Counted from the stretch's first letter, positions 26,218 to 35,183 are shown. The stretch: 64,000 bases of DNA from Delftia tsuruhatensis NBRC 16741 (GCF_001571325.1 NZ_BCTO01000030.1:62001-126000), one strand, 5' to 3'. Numbers and translations: made by a program. Notes: generated from the letters alone by a model not told the origin.

Positions 26218-26997
26218 TTGGCCTACGAAATGATTGAAGTTCGCGTCGAAGCCGACAAGGTCGGCATCATCACGCTCAACCGCCCCAAGCAGCTCAACGC
26301 GCTCAACGACCAGCTCATGAACGAGCTGGGCCAGGCCCTGCAGGCCTTTGATGCCGACGAGGCCATCGGCTGCATGATCATCACCGGCAGCGAGAAAGCC
26401 TTTGCAGCCGGCGCCGACATCGGCGCCATGGCCAAGTACAGCTTTGCCGACGCCTACAAGGGCGACTACATCACGCGCAACTGGGAGACCATCCGCAGCA
26501 TCCGCAAGCCCGTGATCGCCGCCGTCAGCGGCTTTGCCCTGGGCGGCGGCTGCGAGCTGGCGATGATGTGCGACTTCATCATCGCCGCCGACAACGCGAA
26601 GTTCGGCCAGCCGGAAATCAAGCTGGGCGTCATCCCCGGCGCCGGCGGCACGCAGCGCCTGCCACGTGCCGTGGGCAAGTCCAAGGCCATGGACATGGCC
26701 CTCACGGCCCGCATGATGGACGCCACCGAGGCCGAGCGCGCCGGTCTGGTCAGCCGCGTAGTGCCCTTCGACAAGCTCATGGACGAAGCCCTGGGCGCCG
26801 CCATCATCATCAGCGGCTTCTCGCAGATCGCCGTCATGGCGGCCAAGGAATCGGTGAACCGCGCCTTCGAGGGCTCGCTGGCTGACGGCGTCATGTTCGA
26901 GCGCCGCCTGTTCCACGCGCTGTTCGCCACGCAGGACCAGAAGGAAGGCATGGACGCCTTTGTCAACAAGCGCCCCGCAAACTTCAAACATCTCTGA
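26218..26997 (+). CDS. Enoyl-CoA hydratase/isomerase
   Basis: 259 residues beginning at a TTG (26218), chosen because AGGAGACTCCC lies just upstream; an ATG at 26230 is the alternative. A crotonase-fold protein with the CoA-binding and oxyanion segments [14 protein letters not shown] and [20 protein letters not shown]. Both catalytic glutamates are in place (GGCELAM and [19 protein letters not shown]). It hydrates trans-2-enoyl-CoA in beta-oxidation or a related degradation route. The sequence is closest in style to short-chain housekeeping hydratases (PaaF/Crt type), but no pathway genes adjoin it. A tRNA gene follows. Confidence 0.93.
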   Translation: MAYEMIEVRVEADKVGIITLNRPKQLNALNDQLMNELGQALQAFDADEAIGCMIITGSEKAFAAGADIGAMAKYSFADAYKGDYITRNWETIRSIRKPVIAAVSGFALGGGCELAMMCDFIIAADNAKFGQPEIKLGVIPGAGGTQRLPRAVGKSKAMDMALTARMMDATEAERAGLVSRVVPFDKLMDEALGAAIIISGFSQIAVMAAKESVNRAFEGSLADGVMFERRLFHALFATQDQKEGMDAFVNKRPANFKHL

Positions 26998-27109
26998 ACC
27001 TGCTGAAAGACACGCTACAATGCGCGTCTTCCGGCAAGGCACTGCAGGCCTCTCGCAAAGAAATTTCGAGAAATTTGCACAACTTCCCGGATCGACCAAA
27101 AATTCTGCA

Positions 27110-27115
27110 TATAAT
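27110..27115 (+). promoter_or_regulatory. -10 box of the tRNA promoter
   Basis: A perfect TATAAT lies in an AT-rich stretch 11 bp before the tRNA start. No good -35 box is present at 17 bp, so the call rests on the -10 box and its position. Confidence 0.65.
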
Positions 27116-27126
27116 TTAGGTCTTAC

Positions 27127-27203
27127 GGCGCTTTAGCTCAGTCGGTTAGAGCGATGGAATCATAATCCACAGGTCCGCGGTTCGAGTCCGTGAAGCGCCA
27201 CCA
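27127..27203 (+). tRNA. tRNA with CAU anticodon (probably elongator tRNA-Met)
   Basis: 77 nt with encoded CCA. Acceptor stem GGCGCTT/AAGCGCC and D-arm GCTC/GAGC are intact. The anticodon loop is ATCATAA (CAT at 27161-27163) and the T-arm is CGCGG-TTCGAGT-CCGTG with one G-T pair. The first anticodon-stem pair (27-43) is an A-C mismatch; the other four pairs are good. CAU is also used by initiator tRNA and by tRNA-Ile2. The acceptor pair G1-C72 excludes the bacterial initiator type. Elongator Met is most likely, but Ile2 cannot be fully excluded by eye. Confidence 0.93.
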
Positions 27204-27210
27204 AACAAAG

Positions 27211-27244
27211 AAAAGGGTCTACGTGCAAGCGTAGACCCTTTTTT
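27211..27244 (+). terminator. Rho-independent terminator after the tRNA
   Basis: AAAAGGGTCTACG (27211-27223) pairs perfectly with CGTAGACCCTTTT (27230-27242) around a 6-nt loop, ending in a run of T. Thirteen base pairs, immediately downstream of the tRNA. Confidence 0.96.
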
Positions 27245-27309
27245 CTTGCCCGACGAACAGAGCGCGGGCACGCCGGGAGCGCACCCTGCTCGGCGCCCTC
27301 CCCCGGCTG

Positions 27310-28512
27310 CTAGCGGCGGCTCTTCAGCTCAATCCAGTGGTTGTCCAGCGCCATTCCAGGCACCGCCACCGTGCGCAACACCTGGCCGCGTTGTCGCAGC
27401 TGGGCCTGGCGCGCACCGCCCATCCACAGCGCGGGCTCGGCAGGCAGGGGCCGGCCGTTGGCATCGAGCGAGACGCTTGCGTTGGCCACGCAGTACACGC
27501 CTGGCATGGCATCGCCCCGCAGCCAGCGTCCGCTGGCCTGGCCGTTGCCGGGCACCTGCCACCAGGTGACGGTGTTCACGCGCGGGCAACTGACGGCGAA
27601 GAGCTGGCCGTCGCAACCGATGTCGCCGCCATAGCCGGCCAGGGGCTCGCGCCCTTCGGGCAGGGGCACGGCATGCAAACGGTGGCCATCGAACAGGGCC
27701 AGCACGGGCGCGGCGGCGCGCGCTTCGGTGTCGCGGTGCTCGGCCTGCAGCGCAATGCCCAGCCAGCGGCGCGCGGGCGCGTGGGCGACCTGCGGGCCCC
27801 AGGCCAGGTGGCGCAGGCTCAGGCGGCTGTCGTCCAGCTTCCACAGGCCGGCACGGGCGCCGCCTTCTGCCGGCAACAGCCGCGCGATGGACGAGTCCAT
27901 GTGGTCCAGCTGCAGCTTGCGCCGGCCGGTCTCGGACTGCGTGGGAATGCCGCCGTTGGCGACCATGAGCGTGCCGTCGGCGTCCAGCAGCAGCTGGTGC
28001 GGGTCCATGCCGCCCGTGCGCCATTCGGCGATCTTCTCCAAGGTGATGGCATCGCGCACGCCGATCAGGCCCTGGGCATCTTCCAGGTCGGTCTCGGTGG
28101 TGTAGAGATGGCGGCCATCGGCACTTTCGATGACATGGCCGTTGAAGAAGCGGTCGGGCTCTATCCACTGCCATTGCGCATCCTCGGCGGCCTGTCCGGG
28201 CTTCAGGCGCACCAGCCAGTCGCCGGGGCGGCGGCTGGCGAAGACCACGGAGCCGTCGCGCAGCGCGGCCATGCCATGGGCGCGCGTGGGCACATCCAGG
28301 GCCTGCAGCACCTGCAGCGGCCTGTCCACCTGCGCACGGGCCTGCACGATGCCGACACGCATCTGCTCGCCCTGCATCCAGGCCGCAGCCAGCGACCGTG
28401 CCGGTCCAGACGGCCTGGCCGCATGGGAGGTTGCCAGCGGCATGGCAGCCAGCAGACCCAGGCCCTGCAGCCAGCGGCGGCGATTCAGCGCCTGCTCAAT
28501 CCCCGTCGGCAT
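27310..28512 (-). CDS. DUF1513 protein, Tat-exported beta-propeller-like
   Basis: 400 residues from the ATG at 28512, which overlaps the upstream imelysin gene by 17 bp. The N-terminus NRRRWLQGLGLLAAMPLATS is a twin-arginine signal. The rest has repeated short beta segments such as AHGMAALRDGSVVFASRRPG, FFNGHVIESADGRHLYTTE and GMDPHQLLLDADGTLMVANG, as in DUF1513 proteins, which look like propellers. DUF1513 genes regularly accompany imelysin and DUF1111 genes in iron-responsive clusters. The molecular function is unknown. Last gene of the operon led by the 428-codon imelysin or the DUF1111 gene. Confidence 0.86.
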   Translation of the reverse strand: MPTGIEQALNRRRWLQGLGLLAAMPLATSHAARPSGPARSLAAAWMQGEQMRVGIVQARAQVDRPLQVLQALDVPTRAHGMAALRDGSVVFASRRPGDWLVRLKPGQAAEDAQWQWIEPDRFFNGHVIESADGRHLYTTETDLEDAQGLIGVRDAITLEKIAEWRTGGMDPHQLLLDADGTLMVANGGIPTQSETGRRKLQLDHMDSSIARLLPAEGGARAGLWKLDDSRLSLRHLAWGPQVAHAPARRWLGIALQAEHRDTEARAAAPVLALFDGHRLHAVPLPEGREPLAGYGGDIGCDGQLFAVSCPRVNTVTWWQVPGNGQASGRWLRGDAMPGVYCVANASVSLDANGRPLPAEPALWMGGARQAQLRQRGQVLRTVAVPGMALDNHWIELKSRR

Positions 28513-29590
28513 CCGAGAACCCGATGTTGACTTCCAGCGCAGGCGCCACCTCGCCTTCCATGAGGCGCTTGAGGCGCGACAGCGGCTTGGTCGCGGCATC
28601 GACGGCCTTGGCACTCGGCTCGGTCAGGGCGCGCATGCCGGCATCGGCCTCGTTGACGGCCTTGAGCCAGCGGTCGGCCAGCGGGTTGAGGCCACGGCCG
28701 CGCAGGTAGGACTCGATGGGCACGATGTCCACGCCGGGCCGGGGCACCTTGCGGTCCACGCTCACGGCCAGCGTGCGCAGGCCCTGCCAGTGCGCGCGCC
28801 AGACCTCGACGGTGCTGCCGCTGGCCAGGTGCTCCCAAGCGGGGGGCTTGCTGCCTGCACTGCCCGCACTGCGCAAGGGCTTTTCCATGTCCGCCCAGCG
28901 CAGGCGCTCCAGGCCGCCGACCCACTGGTTGATGAACTCGGCCATGGCTTCGGTGGTGGCATCGCCGTCCTCGGACCAGTCCTGGGCGGCAAGCTTGGCA
29001 AAGCCATTGCGGAGGATGCCCATCTCGGCGCCGATTTCCTCGGCCACCAGGGTGGCATAGGCGCAGGCCGGCGTCTGCGGCTCCACGGGCTGGGTCCACA
29101 GCAGGTTCTCGAGCGCCGGGTATCCCTTGGCGGGTGCGCCGATGCGCTCCATGGCGGCCAGATCGGCGGGGGCCGACTGTATGGCCTTCTTGAGCAGGGC
29201 CGGGCGCATGGGGCGGAAGTCCACCAGGCGTGCCGAGCGGCGCTCCACCAGCGGCCCCAGGGCCACGGCCGAGAGGCTGCTCCACTGCCGCGACGATTGC
29301 ACATAGGCCTGGCGCGCCGTCTGCAGCGTGGCGGCAGCCGATCCCGCAGGTGCCGCAGGTGCTGCGCAGTGCGCGCGCAGCGCCTGGCTCAGCGCCTGGG
29401 CGGATGCCTGCGCGGCCTTGGCCTGGGGCGAGAACCATTGGCCATACAGCCCCTGCACGGCATGGGCCGTGTTGTAGAAGGGGATGGCCATGTTGGCCTC
29501 CACTTCCTGGGCCTGGGCTGGGGTGGTGGCCAGCAGCGCCAGCGCGGCGGCACAAAGGGTTTGGCGAGGGGTCATGCACATGCCTTGCAT
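28496..29590 (-). CDS. Imelysin-family periplasmic protein
   Basis: 364 residues from ATG 29590 (GGAG eight bases upstream). An ATG at 29575 is an alternative. A signal peptide ends at PAQAQ. The helical imelysin domain follows (MAIPFYNTAHAVQGLYGQWF; KGYPALENLLWTQPVEPQ replaces the canonical GxHxxE region). The family resembles EfeO and iron-regulated proteins and is thought to take part in periplasmic iron handling, although the canonical His motif is not evident here, which separates it from the other imelysin at 31207-32403. Its start overlaps the DUF1111 stop (TGATG). Confidence 0.85.
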   Translation of the reverse strand: MQGMCMTPRQTLCAAALALLATTPAQAQEVEANMAIPFYNTAHAVQGLYGQWFSPQAKAAQASAQALSQALRAHCAAPAAPAGSAAATLQTARQAYVQSSRQWSSLSAVALGPLVERRSARLVDFRPMRPALLKKAIQSAPADLAAMERIGAPAKGYPALENLLWTQPVEPQTPACAYATLVAEEIGAEMGILRNGFAKLAAQDWSEDGDATTEAMAEFINQWVGGLERLRWADMEKPLRSAGSAGSKPPAWEHLASGSTVEVWRAHWQGLRTLAVSVDRKVPRPGVDIVPIESYLRGRGLNPLADRWLKAVNEADAGMRALTEPSAKAVDAATKPLSRLKRLMEGEVAPALEVNIGFSDADGD

Positions 29591-31101
29591 CAGAGGGACT
29601 CCACAAATTTGACCAGGGCTTCACGGTCTTCGGCGCTGAACTGGCGCACCTGTTCGCGCGCGGCTTCGGCCTCGCCGCCGTGCCAGAGGATGGCTTCCAG
29701 CACGCCGCGCGCACGGCCGTCGTGCAGCAGACGCTGGTGGTTGTTGACATCGGGCAGCAGGCCTATGCCCCACAGCGGCGGCGTGCGCCACTGGCGGCCT
29801 GAGGCCTTGAAGTCGGGCCGGCCATCGGCCAGGGCCTCGCCCATGTCGTGCAGCAGCAGGTCGGTGTAGGGCGCAATGGTCTGGCCGGACAGCGCCTGGC
29901 TGCTGAGCGCCGGAGACAGCGCGGGGAACAGCGCCCCGCCCGTCTTGTACGAGGGCCGGTGGCACTGCGCACACTGGGCCTGGTGGAACAGTGCCTCGCC
30001 ACGGCGCACGGCAGGGTCGCTGGCGTTGCGCCGTGCAGGCGGCGCCAGCGTGGCCTGGTAGAAGATCACGTCGTCCAGCACGCGGTCCTCGATCTCCACG
30101 CCCTCGGCGCCGTTGCCGTTGGGCGCGGCCAGGCAGTCCTTTTGCGCGGGCGTGCAGGTCTGGTGCGGGAAACGCTTCGATGTGATGCCGATATCGCCCA
30201 GGAAGGCCGAAGCCGTCTGGTGGGCAATGGAGGCCACGTTGGCCTTCCAGCCGAAGCGGCCCAGCATCATGCGTTCGCCGTAGGCATCCCAGACATAGTT
30301 GGGCTGGCCCTTGATGGGGCCGCCCAGGGCCGCCTGGGCGGCAGCGTTGGCCAGGATCTCGGACTCCGGGATGTGCTCCAGCAGGCCCAGGCCGATGACC
30401 TGGGGCGCAATGCGCGGGCTGGTCATCAGGTTGGCAGCCAGGGGGCCGTAGTTGAGCGCAGCCAGCTCGTAGACCGGCTTTTCCAGCGTGTAGGCCGTGC
30501 CGTCGGCAAAGCGGCCATGCACCTGTTCATAGCGGATGCGCAGCTGACCCTCGCCCCTGACGCCCAGCACGCCCTCGGTGTTGAACTGGTCGCCATAGAC
30601 CGGGTCCGGCACCGGGCTGCCGTGCGGGCCTTCACCTGGAATGGACAGCCGCATGAGCAGGCCCGCGAAAGGCTGGGGCTTGAGCGGGTTGTGGAAGTCG
30701 GGCGGCTGGGCACGGCCGTCCTGCACATGGCAGCCGCCGCAGGAGCGCGCCAGGAAGTGCGGGCCCAGGCCATCGCGCGCCGTGGTGGAGGCCGGCGCCT
30801 GCACCCAGTTGCGCTTGAAGAAGGAGTTGCCGATGACGAAGCGCGTGCGCTCGGCATCGTCCAGGTTGGCGGCAGGCAGCGAGAAGGCGTTGCGGCCCGT
30901 GGCGTGGACCGTGGTCTGGCCGCCCGGGGGCAGGGGCTCGCCGGGTGCCGCGAACAAAAGAACTGGATCGGGAGCTGGATCGGGAGCAGGCTGCGGTGCT
31001 GGCGCGCGCGCTGGAGCGGCAGCCACCGTGTCCTGCTGTTGGGCCGAGCAGCCCATCAGGACCAGGGAGGCAGCGACCAGCAGCGAGGGGGAGAGATTCA
31101 T
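29590..31101 (-). CDS. Di-haem cytochrome c lipoprotein, DUF1111 (thiol oxidoreductase-like) family
   Basis: 503 residues from ATG 31101. A lipoprotein signal (LVLMGCS) precedes an Ala/Pro/Asp-rich linker at ~25-50. Two haem c sites are visible: SCGGCHVQDG (~residue 130) and QCAQCHRPSY (~370). Other family marks are GRNAFSLPAANL near the start and DLLLHDMGEALADG near the end. DUF1111 proteins are related to di-haem peroxidases and are found with imelysins in iron-regulated operons, presumably doing redox work on iron in the periplasm. The second imelysin gene follows with overlap. Confidence 0.9.
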   Translation of the reverse strand: MNLSPSLLVAASLVLMGCSAQQQDTVAAAPARAPAPQPAPDPAPDPVLLFAAPGEPLPPGGQTTVHATGRNAFSLPAANLDDAERTRFVIGNSFFKRNWVQAPASTTARDGLGPHFLARSCGGCHVQDGRAQPPDFHNPLKPQPFAGLLMRLSIPGEGPHGSPVPDPVYGDQFNTEGVLGVRGEGQLRIRYEQVHGRFADGTAYTLEKPVYELAALNYGPLAANLMTSPRIAPQVIGLGLLEHIPESEILANAAAQAALGGPIKGQPNYVWDAYGERMMLGRFGWKANVASIAHQTASAFLGDIGITSKRFPHQTCTPAQKDCLAAPNGNGAEGVEIEDRVLDDVIFYQATLAPPARRNASDPAVRRGEALFHQAQCAQCHRPSYKTGGALFPALSPALSSQALSGQTIAPYTDLLLHDMGEALADGRPDFKASGRQWRTPPLWGIGLLPDVNNHQRLLHDGRARGVLEAILWHGGEAEAAREQVRQFSAEDREALVKFVESL

Positions 31102-31206
31102 GGGTGGGGACGTCCCTGGAAAAGCCAGGGCCGCCGAACCCTTTCGGGGGCGGCGGCCTTGGCGCATGGGCGTGAGAGGGGTTGGACGCTTGGGGTGAAT
31201 GTTCTT

Positions 31207-32403
31207 TTAGTTGGCCTTGGGGTCCACCAGGTTGAGCTGGGTGATGCCGACGGCATTGGCCGCCTCCACCAGGTCCTTGCTCTGCTGGACCAGGCTGTCG
31301 ATGGTGGCCTGGATCTTGGCGCGCGAGGCCGAGTCGCGCGCGCCCTGGATGGCCTGGTCGAACGGCGCGGGAATGGCCTGGGCCGCCTGCACCGACTGCG
31401 TGATCTGGCGCGTGGTCCTGTCGGCCAGCGCGCTGTCCTTGGAAGCCACCCAGTCCCTGATGCCCGGGCCTTGCAGCTCGCTGCCGTCCAGGCGCTTGTA
31501 GCTGCCCTGCCAGACGTTGAGGATGCCCTGGGCATTGGTCACGGCATCGCGATGCGTGTTGTCCGAGAAGCAGGAGTGCTCGTCTTCCTGGTCGCGGCTG
31601 GCCAGGGCCACTTCCAGGCGCTCGCCGGCCAGCTCGCCGCGCGACAGCGAACCCAGGCCCACGAAGATGCGGCGCAGCGCGTCGTCGGGCTTTTTCTCGA
31701 ACTGGGCGCGGAAATTCTTGGCCGAGCCGGGCTTCCACTGGTCGGCCACCGACTGCAGATCCTCGATCAGCAACTCGGTCACCACCTTCAGGTACTCACG
31801 GCGGCGGTCGGCGTTGGACTTCTTGCCATCGACGAAGTCAGTGTAGGGACGCGCGCCCGGTCCCTTGTCATTCAGGTCCTGGCCCCAGAGCATGAACTCG
31901 ATGGCGTGCCAGCCGGTGGAAACGTTCTCCTCGCCGTCATGCTCGTTGAGTTCGGCCAGGCGCTTCTTGGTGATGGCTTCCTTGCGGTTGTTGATGATGC
32001 CGGCATTGGGGTTGCCTTCCACATAGTCCACATAGGACTCGTCCATGGGCCAGGCGTTGATCTGGCCTTCGGGTCCTTCATCGTTGTCGATGGGACCGGC
32101 GTAGAAGCGGAAGGCCTCGGTCTGGCCGTAGTACTCGCGTGCATCCAGCCAGGCCTTGCGCGCATTGTTCAGGCCCTGTTCGCTGGGTGATGCGAGAAAG
32201 GCCCCGATGGCTTTCTGCATGGTCTTGGCGGAGCTGATGGAATCCGAGTAATTGGCGTGCACCAGGGTGCCGTAATGCTTGACCACCTCTGCAACGGAGA
32301 GGTTCTTCTTCACGGGCTGTTGAACGGTGCCGGCGGCTGCGGCCTGGCTCATCGGGGCGGCCGCGCCCAAAGCGAGGGCGGCTGCAATCAGGATGGGATG
32401 CAT
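31207..32403 (-). CDS. Imelysin-family protein (M75, IrpA/EfeO-like)
   Basis: 398 residues from ATG 32403, no clear Shine-Dalgarno. A signal peptide is followed by a helical imelysin domain with the hallmark GWHAIEFMLWG (GxHxxE). Another conserved block is YYGQTEAFRFYAGPIDNDEG near the first third, and a matching repeat half follows (DQEDEHSCFSDNTHRD). The last feature is typical of the larger IrpA-type imelysins. The protein sits in the periplasm or on a membrane and handles iron; peptidase activity is doubtful for the family. A Fur-box-like site lies 42-60 bp upstream. It heads the cluster imelysin - DUF1111 - imelysin - DUF1513. Confidence 0.92.
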   Translation of the reverse strand: MHPILIAAALALGAAAPMSQAAAAGTVQQPVKKNLSVAEVVKHYGTLVHANYSDSISSAKTMQKAIGAFLASPSEQGLNNARKAWLDAREYYGQTEAFRFYAGPIDNDEGPEGQINAWPMDESYVDYVEGNPNAGIINNRKEAITKKRLAELNEHDGEENVSTGWHAIEFMLWGQDLNDKGPGARPYTDFVDGKKSNADRRREYLKVVTELLIEDLQSVADQWKPGSAKNFRAQFEKKPDDALRRIFVGLGSLSRGELAGERLEVALASRDQEDEHSCFSDNTHRDAVTNAQGILNVWQGSYKRLDGSELQGPGIRDWVASKDSALADRTTRQITQSVQAAQAIPAPFDQAIQGARDSASRAKIQATIDSLVQQSKDLVEAANAVGITQLNLVDPKAN

Positions 32404-32444
32404 GGCAGAAAGGATCGGAGGTTGGAGAACTCGGAATGCCAAAC

Positions 32445-32463
32445 TGTAATGAGAATTGTTTTT
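32445..32463. promoter_or_regulatory. Fur-box-like site before the imelysin cluster
   Basis: TGTAATGAGAATTGTTTTT matches the 19-bp Fur consensus at about 12 positions, including TAATGA and AAT. It sits in the AT-rich promoter region of the minus-strand imelysin gene. A second such site is found before the TonB receptor. Fur control is inferred. Confidence 0.6.
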
Positions 32464-32652
32464 ATTGGCAAAACCTGCGAGATATCGCCGCACTGCACCG
32501 CAAGGTCATAGACGGACCCGGGCGGCCAACGGGCAGTGAACGGACGGCAATGGGAGCGCTTGCGGCGCACGGGCCGCAGCGGGCGCCAGCCTAGCACGGC
32601 GCCCTTGGCGCCAGGGCCAAAGACCCCGCGCTGGCGCAGCGCGGGCCCGGCC

Positions 32653-34821
32653 TCAGAACTTGTAGTTCAGGCTGACATTCACCGAGCGCGGCTCGCCCCA
32701 GGTGTAGGTACTGTAGTAGCTGAAGATGGTGTAGTACTTCTTGTCCAGCAGGTTGCGCACGTTGACGGTGGCCGACAGCTGTTTGCTGAACTCGTAGCGC
32801 GCCATCATGTCCAGCAGCCAGTAGCCCTTGACGGTGTGAACGGCCGTGCCGCCCGATGGCGTGGAGATGTCGCCCCAGGTCTTGTCCTGCCAGCGCGCGC
32901 CGCCGCCCACCGTCAGGCCGGAAAGCGGGCCGTCCAGCCTGTAGCTGGTGTGCAGGCTGAACTGGTTGGAGGGCGTGAGCGTGGCCACGCGCTTGCCTTG
33001 GTCGCGCGAAATGGCATGCGAGAAACCGGCCTGCAGTTGCCAGGCGGGCGTGATCTGGCCGGATATCTCCGCCTCGAAGCCGCGCGTCCTGACGCCATCG
33101 ACGGCCCGGTAGGCCGTGGCGCCGCCGGGCGTCAGGCCGCCGGTCTCGATACCGAAGTTGTCTTGCTGAAGCTGGAACAGCGCCGCCGATGCATTGAGGC
33201 GGCCGTCCATGAAGGCCGCCTTGACGCCGACCTCGGCGTTGTTGCCGCGCAGCGGGTCCAGCGCCTTGCCGCTCTCGTTTTGCTTGGACTGCGGGCTGAA
33301 GATGCTGGTGTAGCTGGCGTAGACCGAATAGTTGCCATTGAGGTCGTAGATCGCGCCCACATAGGGCACGAAAACGCCGGTCTCGCGCTGACCCTGCACC
33401 TGGTTGCGATAGTTGGACCAGCGCCCGCCCGTGATCAGCTTGAGGTCGGCCGCCAGGTTCCAGCGCGCCGCCGTGTACAAGCCCTGCTCCTTGGTCACTT
33501 CGCTGTTCACGTAGTCGGGTGAGGCGCCCCACACCGGCAGGCGCGAATCGCCATTCCAGTGGTAGTAGTCATTGACCGTGGACACATAGTCGGCGGGCAG
33601 CTGCCAGTAGCCATCGTTCTTCCAGTGGCGCCTCGCTACGCTGGCGCCCAGCACCAGTTCGTGCTCGCGCCCGCCCAGCGAGAAGGGCCCGCTGGCGTAG
33701 GCATCGAGCGCATTGCTGGTGGTGCGGCCTATGTACTGGCCGCGCCACAGCGACACGCCGGAGCCGTCGGCCGGGTTGGGGAAGCCCGCAGCCGCCGCGC
33801 CCAGGTTGGCGTTGTAGCCGTTGATCTGGTGGTTGAACTGCGCCTTGGCCACCCAGCCGTTGCCGAAGCTGTGCTCCAGCGTGGCAAAGGCCGTGCGCGT
33901 GTACTGGTCCCAGCGGCTCCAGCGCGTGCCGTTGTTGTGCGAGCGCGGCATGTCATTGAATTGGCCATCGGCATTGAGCAGGGGAATGCCGCCCCAGGTG
34001 GAGTTGACCGGACGGTTGTTCTGCGCATCGCCGCCCAGCGTCAGCAAAGTGCGTGGCGTCAGGTCCATTTCCACAATGCCGTAGAGCGTCGCGGTCTTGC
34101 GCGAATAGCGGTCCATGAACGAGTCCTTGTCCTGGTAGGCGGCCACGCCACGCGCGCGCACGCTGCCGCTTGCATTGAGTGCGCCGCCCACATCCACCTC
34201 GGTGCGGTAGTTGCTCCAGCTGCCCGCAGAGATGGACGCATGCCCGCGGAAATCGCGCGTGGGCTTCTTGCGGATCAGGTTGATGGTCGCGCCCGGAGTG
34301 CCGCTGCCCGTGAGCAGGCCGGTTGCGCCCTTGAGCACCTCGACGCGGTCATAGATCGCCATGTCGCTGAGGGTGTTGCCGGCCGAGTACGCGGAGTCGC
34401 GCATCATCGGAATGCCGTCGTACTGGAAGTTCTGGATGGCGAAGCCGCGGGCGTAGTACTCGGTGCGCTCGCTGTCATAGGTGACGATGCTGATGCCGGG
34501 CGTGTGCTCCATCACCTGGTCGATGGAGGTGAGGTTGAAGTCATCCATCTTCTGGCGTGTGACCACGCTGATGGACTGCGGCGTCTCGCGCGGCGTCAGC
34601 ACCATGCGCGTGGCTGTGGCAATGGTGCCCGGCGTATAGGAGCCCGAGCCTTCGGTCACCTCGCCCAACTGGTTGGAGATCACGTTGACCGTGGGCAGCG
34701 TGGCCGGGTTCTGCGTGTCCGGCAATGCCTGAGCCTGGGCGGACAGGGCGCCGATGGCAAGGGAGATGGCCAGCGCAAGAGGCGCAGGGCGATGGCCGGG
34801 TTGAAGGCGATGCAGTGGCAT
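32653..34821 (-). CDS. TonB-dependent siderophore receptor (FhuE-like)
   Basis: 722 residues from ATG 34821 with CCGGAGC seven bases upstream. A signal peptide ends near LSAQAQA. The plug domain (TPRETPQSISVVTRQKMDDF; GATGLLTGSGTPGATINLIR) is of the siderophore type, close to FhuE/FpvA-like receptors for hydroxamates. A 22-stranded barrel follows and ends in NVSLNYKF with terminal Phe, as needed for outer-membrane insertion. No FecA-type N-terminal signalling extension is present. It carries a Fur-box-like site 91-109 bp upstream and belongs with the iron cluster downstream, though about 250 bp separate them. The ligand is unknown. Confidence 0.94.
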   Translation of the reverse strand: MPLHRLQPGHRPAPLALAISLAIGALSAQAQALPDTQNPATLPTVNVISNQLGEVTEGSGSYTPGTIATATRMVLTPRETPQSISVVTRQKMDDFNLTSIDQVMEHTPGISIVTYDSERTEYYARGFAIQNFQYDGIPMMRDSAYSAGNTLSDMAIYDRVEVLKGATGLLTGSGTPGATINLIRKKPTRDFRGHASISAGSWSNYRTEVDVGGALNASGSVRARGVAAYQDKDSFMDRYSRKTATLYGIVEMDLTPRTLLTLGGDAQNNRPVNSTWGGIPLLNADGQFNDMPRSHNNGTRWSRWDQYTRTAFATLEHSFGNGWVAKAQFNHQINGYNANLGAAAAGFPNPADGSGVSLWRGQYIGRTTSNALDAYASGPFSLGGREHELVLGASVARRHWKNDGYWQLPADYVSTVNDYYHWNGDSRLPVWGASPDYVNSEVTKEQGLYTAARWNLAADLKLITGGRWSNYRNQVQGQRETGVFVPYVGAIYDLNGNYSVYASYTSIFSPQSKQNESGKALDPLRGNNAEVGVKAAFMDGRLNASAALFQLQQDNFGIETGGLTPGGATAYRAVDGVRTRGFEAEISGQITPAWQLQAGFSHAISRDQGKRVATLTPSNQFSLHTSYRLDGPLSGLTVGGGARWQDKTWGDISTPSGGTAVHTVKGYWLLDMMARYEFSKQLSATVNVRNLLDKKYYTIFSYYSTYTWGEPRSVNVSLNYKF

Positions 34822-34911
34822 GAAAAGCTCCGGGAGAACAGCAATACGGCAATAAAAAAACTTCCTCGCCATGCCCTCCGATGGGTCGAAGGGCACGAAG
34901 AGAAAGCGAAT

Positions 34912-34930
34912 GCGATTTGTTCTCATTATC
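34912..34930. promoter_or_regulatory. Fur-box-like site before the TonB receptor
   Basis: On the minus strand GATAATGAGAACAAATCGC matches the Fur consensus at about 13 of 19 positions, with a perfect first half (GATAATGA). It lies between the receptor gene and the divergent MFS gene, so it may act in both directions. Confidence 0.65.
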
Positions 34931-35061
34931 GTTTCTTCAATTGTCTGGGCCATCGGCAGCACAGGGGCTGCTGCATCCGCGCAACACCCGAATCCGTCCC
35001 GCGCCCGCCGGGCAGTACCAGCCGTCCATGCCGTAGAAGCTGTCTGGCAAGACTGCCCTAC
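34931..35061. other. Gene-free stretch upstream of the TonB receptor
   Basis: Part of a 601-bp gap (34822-35422) between the divergent receptor and MFS genes. I see no ORF with a ribosome binding site or family resemblance here. The only clear signals in the gap are the Fur-like box before this stretch and the promoter-like and terminator elements after it. Confidence 0.5.
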
Positions 35062-35183
35062 TTGCCTTGTCCGGCCACTTCCCTTACCATTGCGCCCGCC
35101 CGCATGGGAGCGCCCTTTTCACCGGGCCTGCCCGCAGCCTCCAAGCCCTGATCGCCCAGCCGATTCAGGGCTTTCGCTTTTTG
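35062..35183 (+). ncRNA. Candidate small RNA or attenuated leader with its own terminator
   Basis: A promoter-like pair TTGCCT (35062-35067) - 17 bp - TACCAT (35085-35090) is followed by a hairpin AAGCCCTGA (35143-35151)/TCAGGGCTT (35165-35173) with the T-rich tail TCGCTTTTTG. A transcript of about 85 nt would start near 35097. It could be a free sRNA or a premature-termination site in the 5' leader of the MFS gene 240 bp downstream. No ORF with a ribosome binding site is seen in it. The terminator is well formed; the promoter is modest. Confidence 0.35.

Noticed and set aside
26218..26229. ATG at 26230 as the start of the enoyl-CoA hydratase
   Set aside because: The TTG at 26218 has AGGAGA at good spacing, while the ATG is too far from it.
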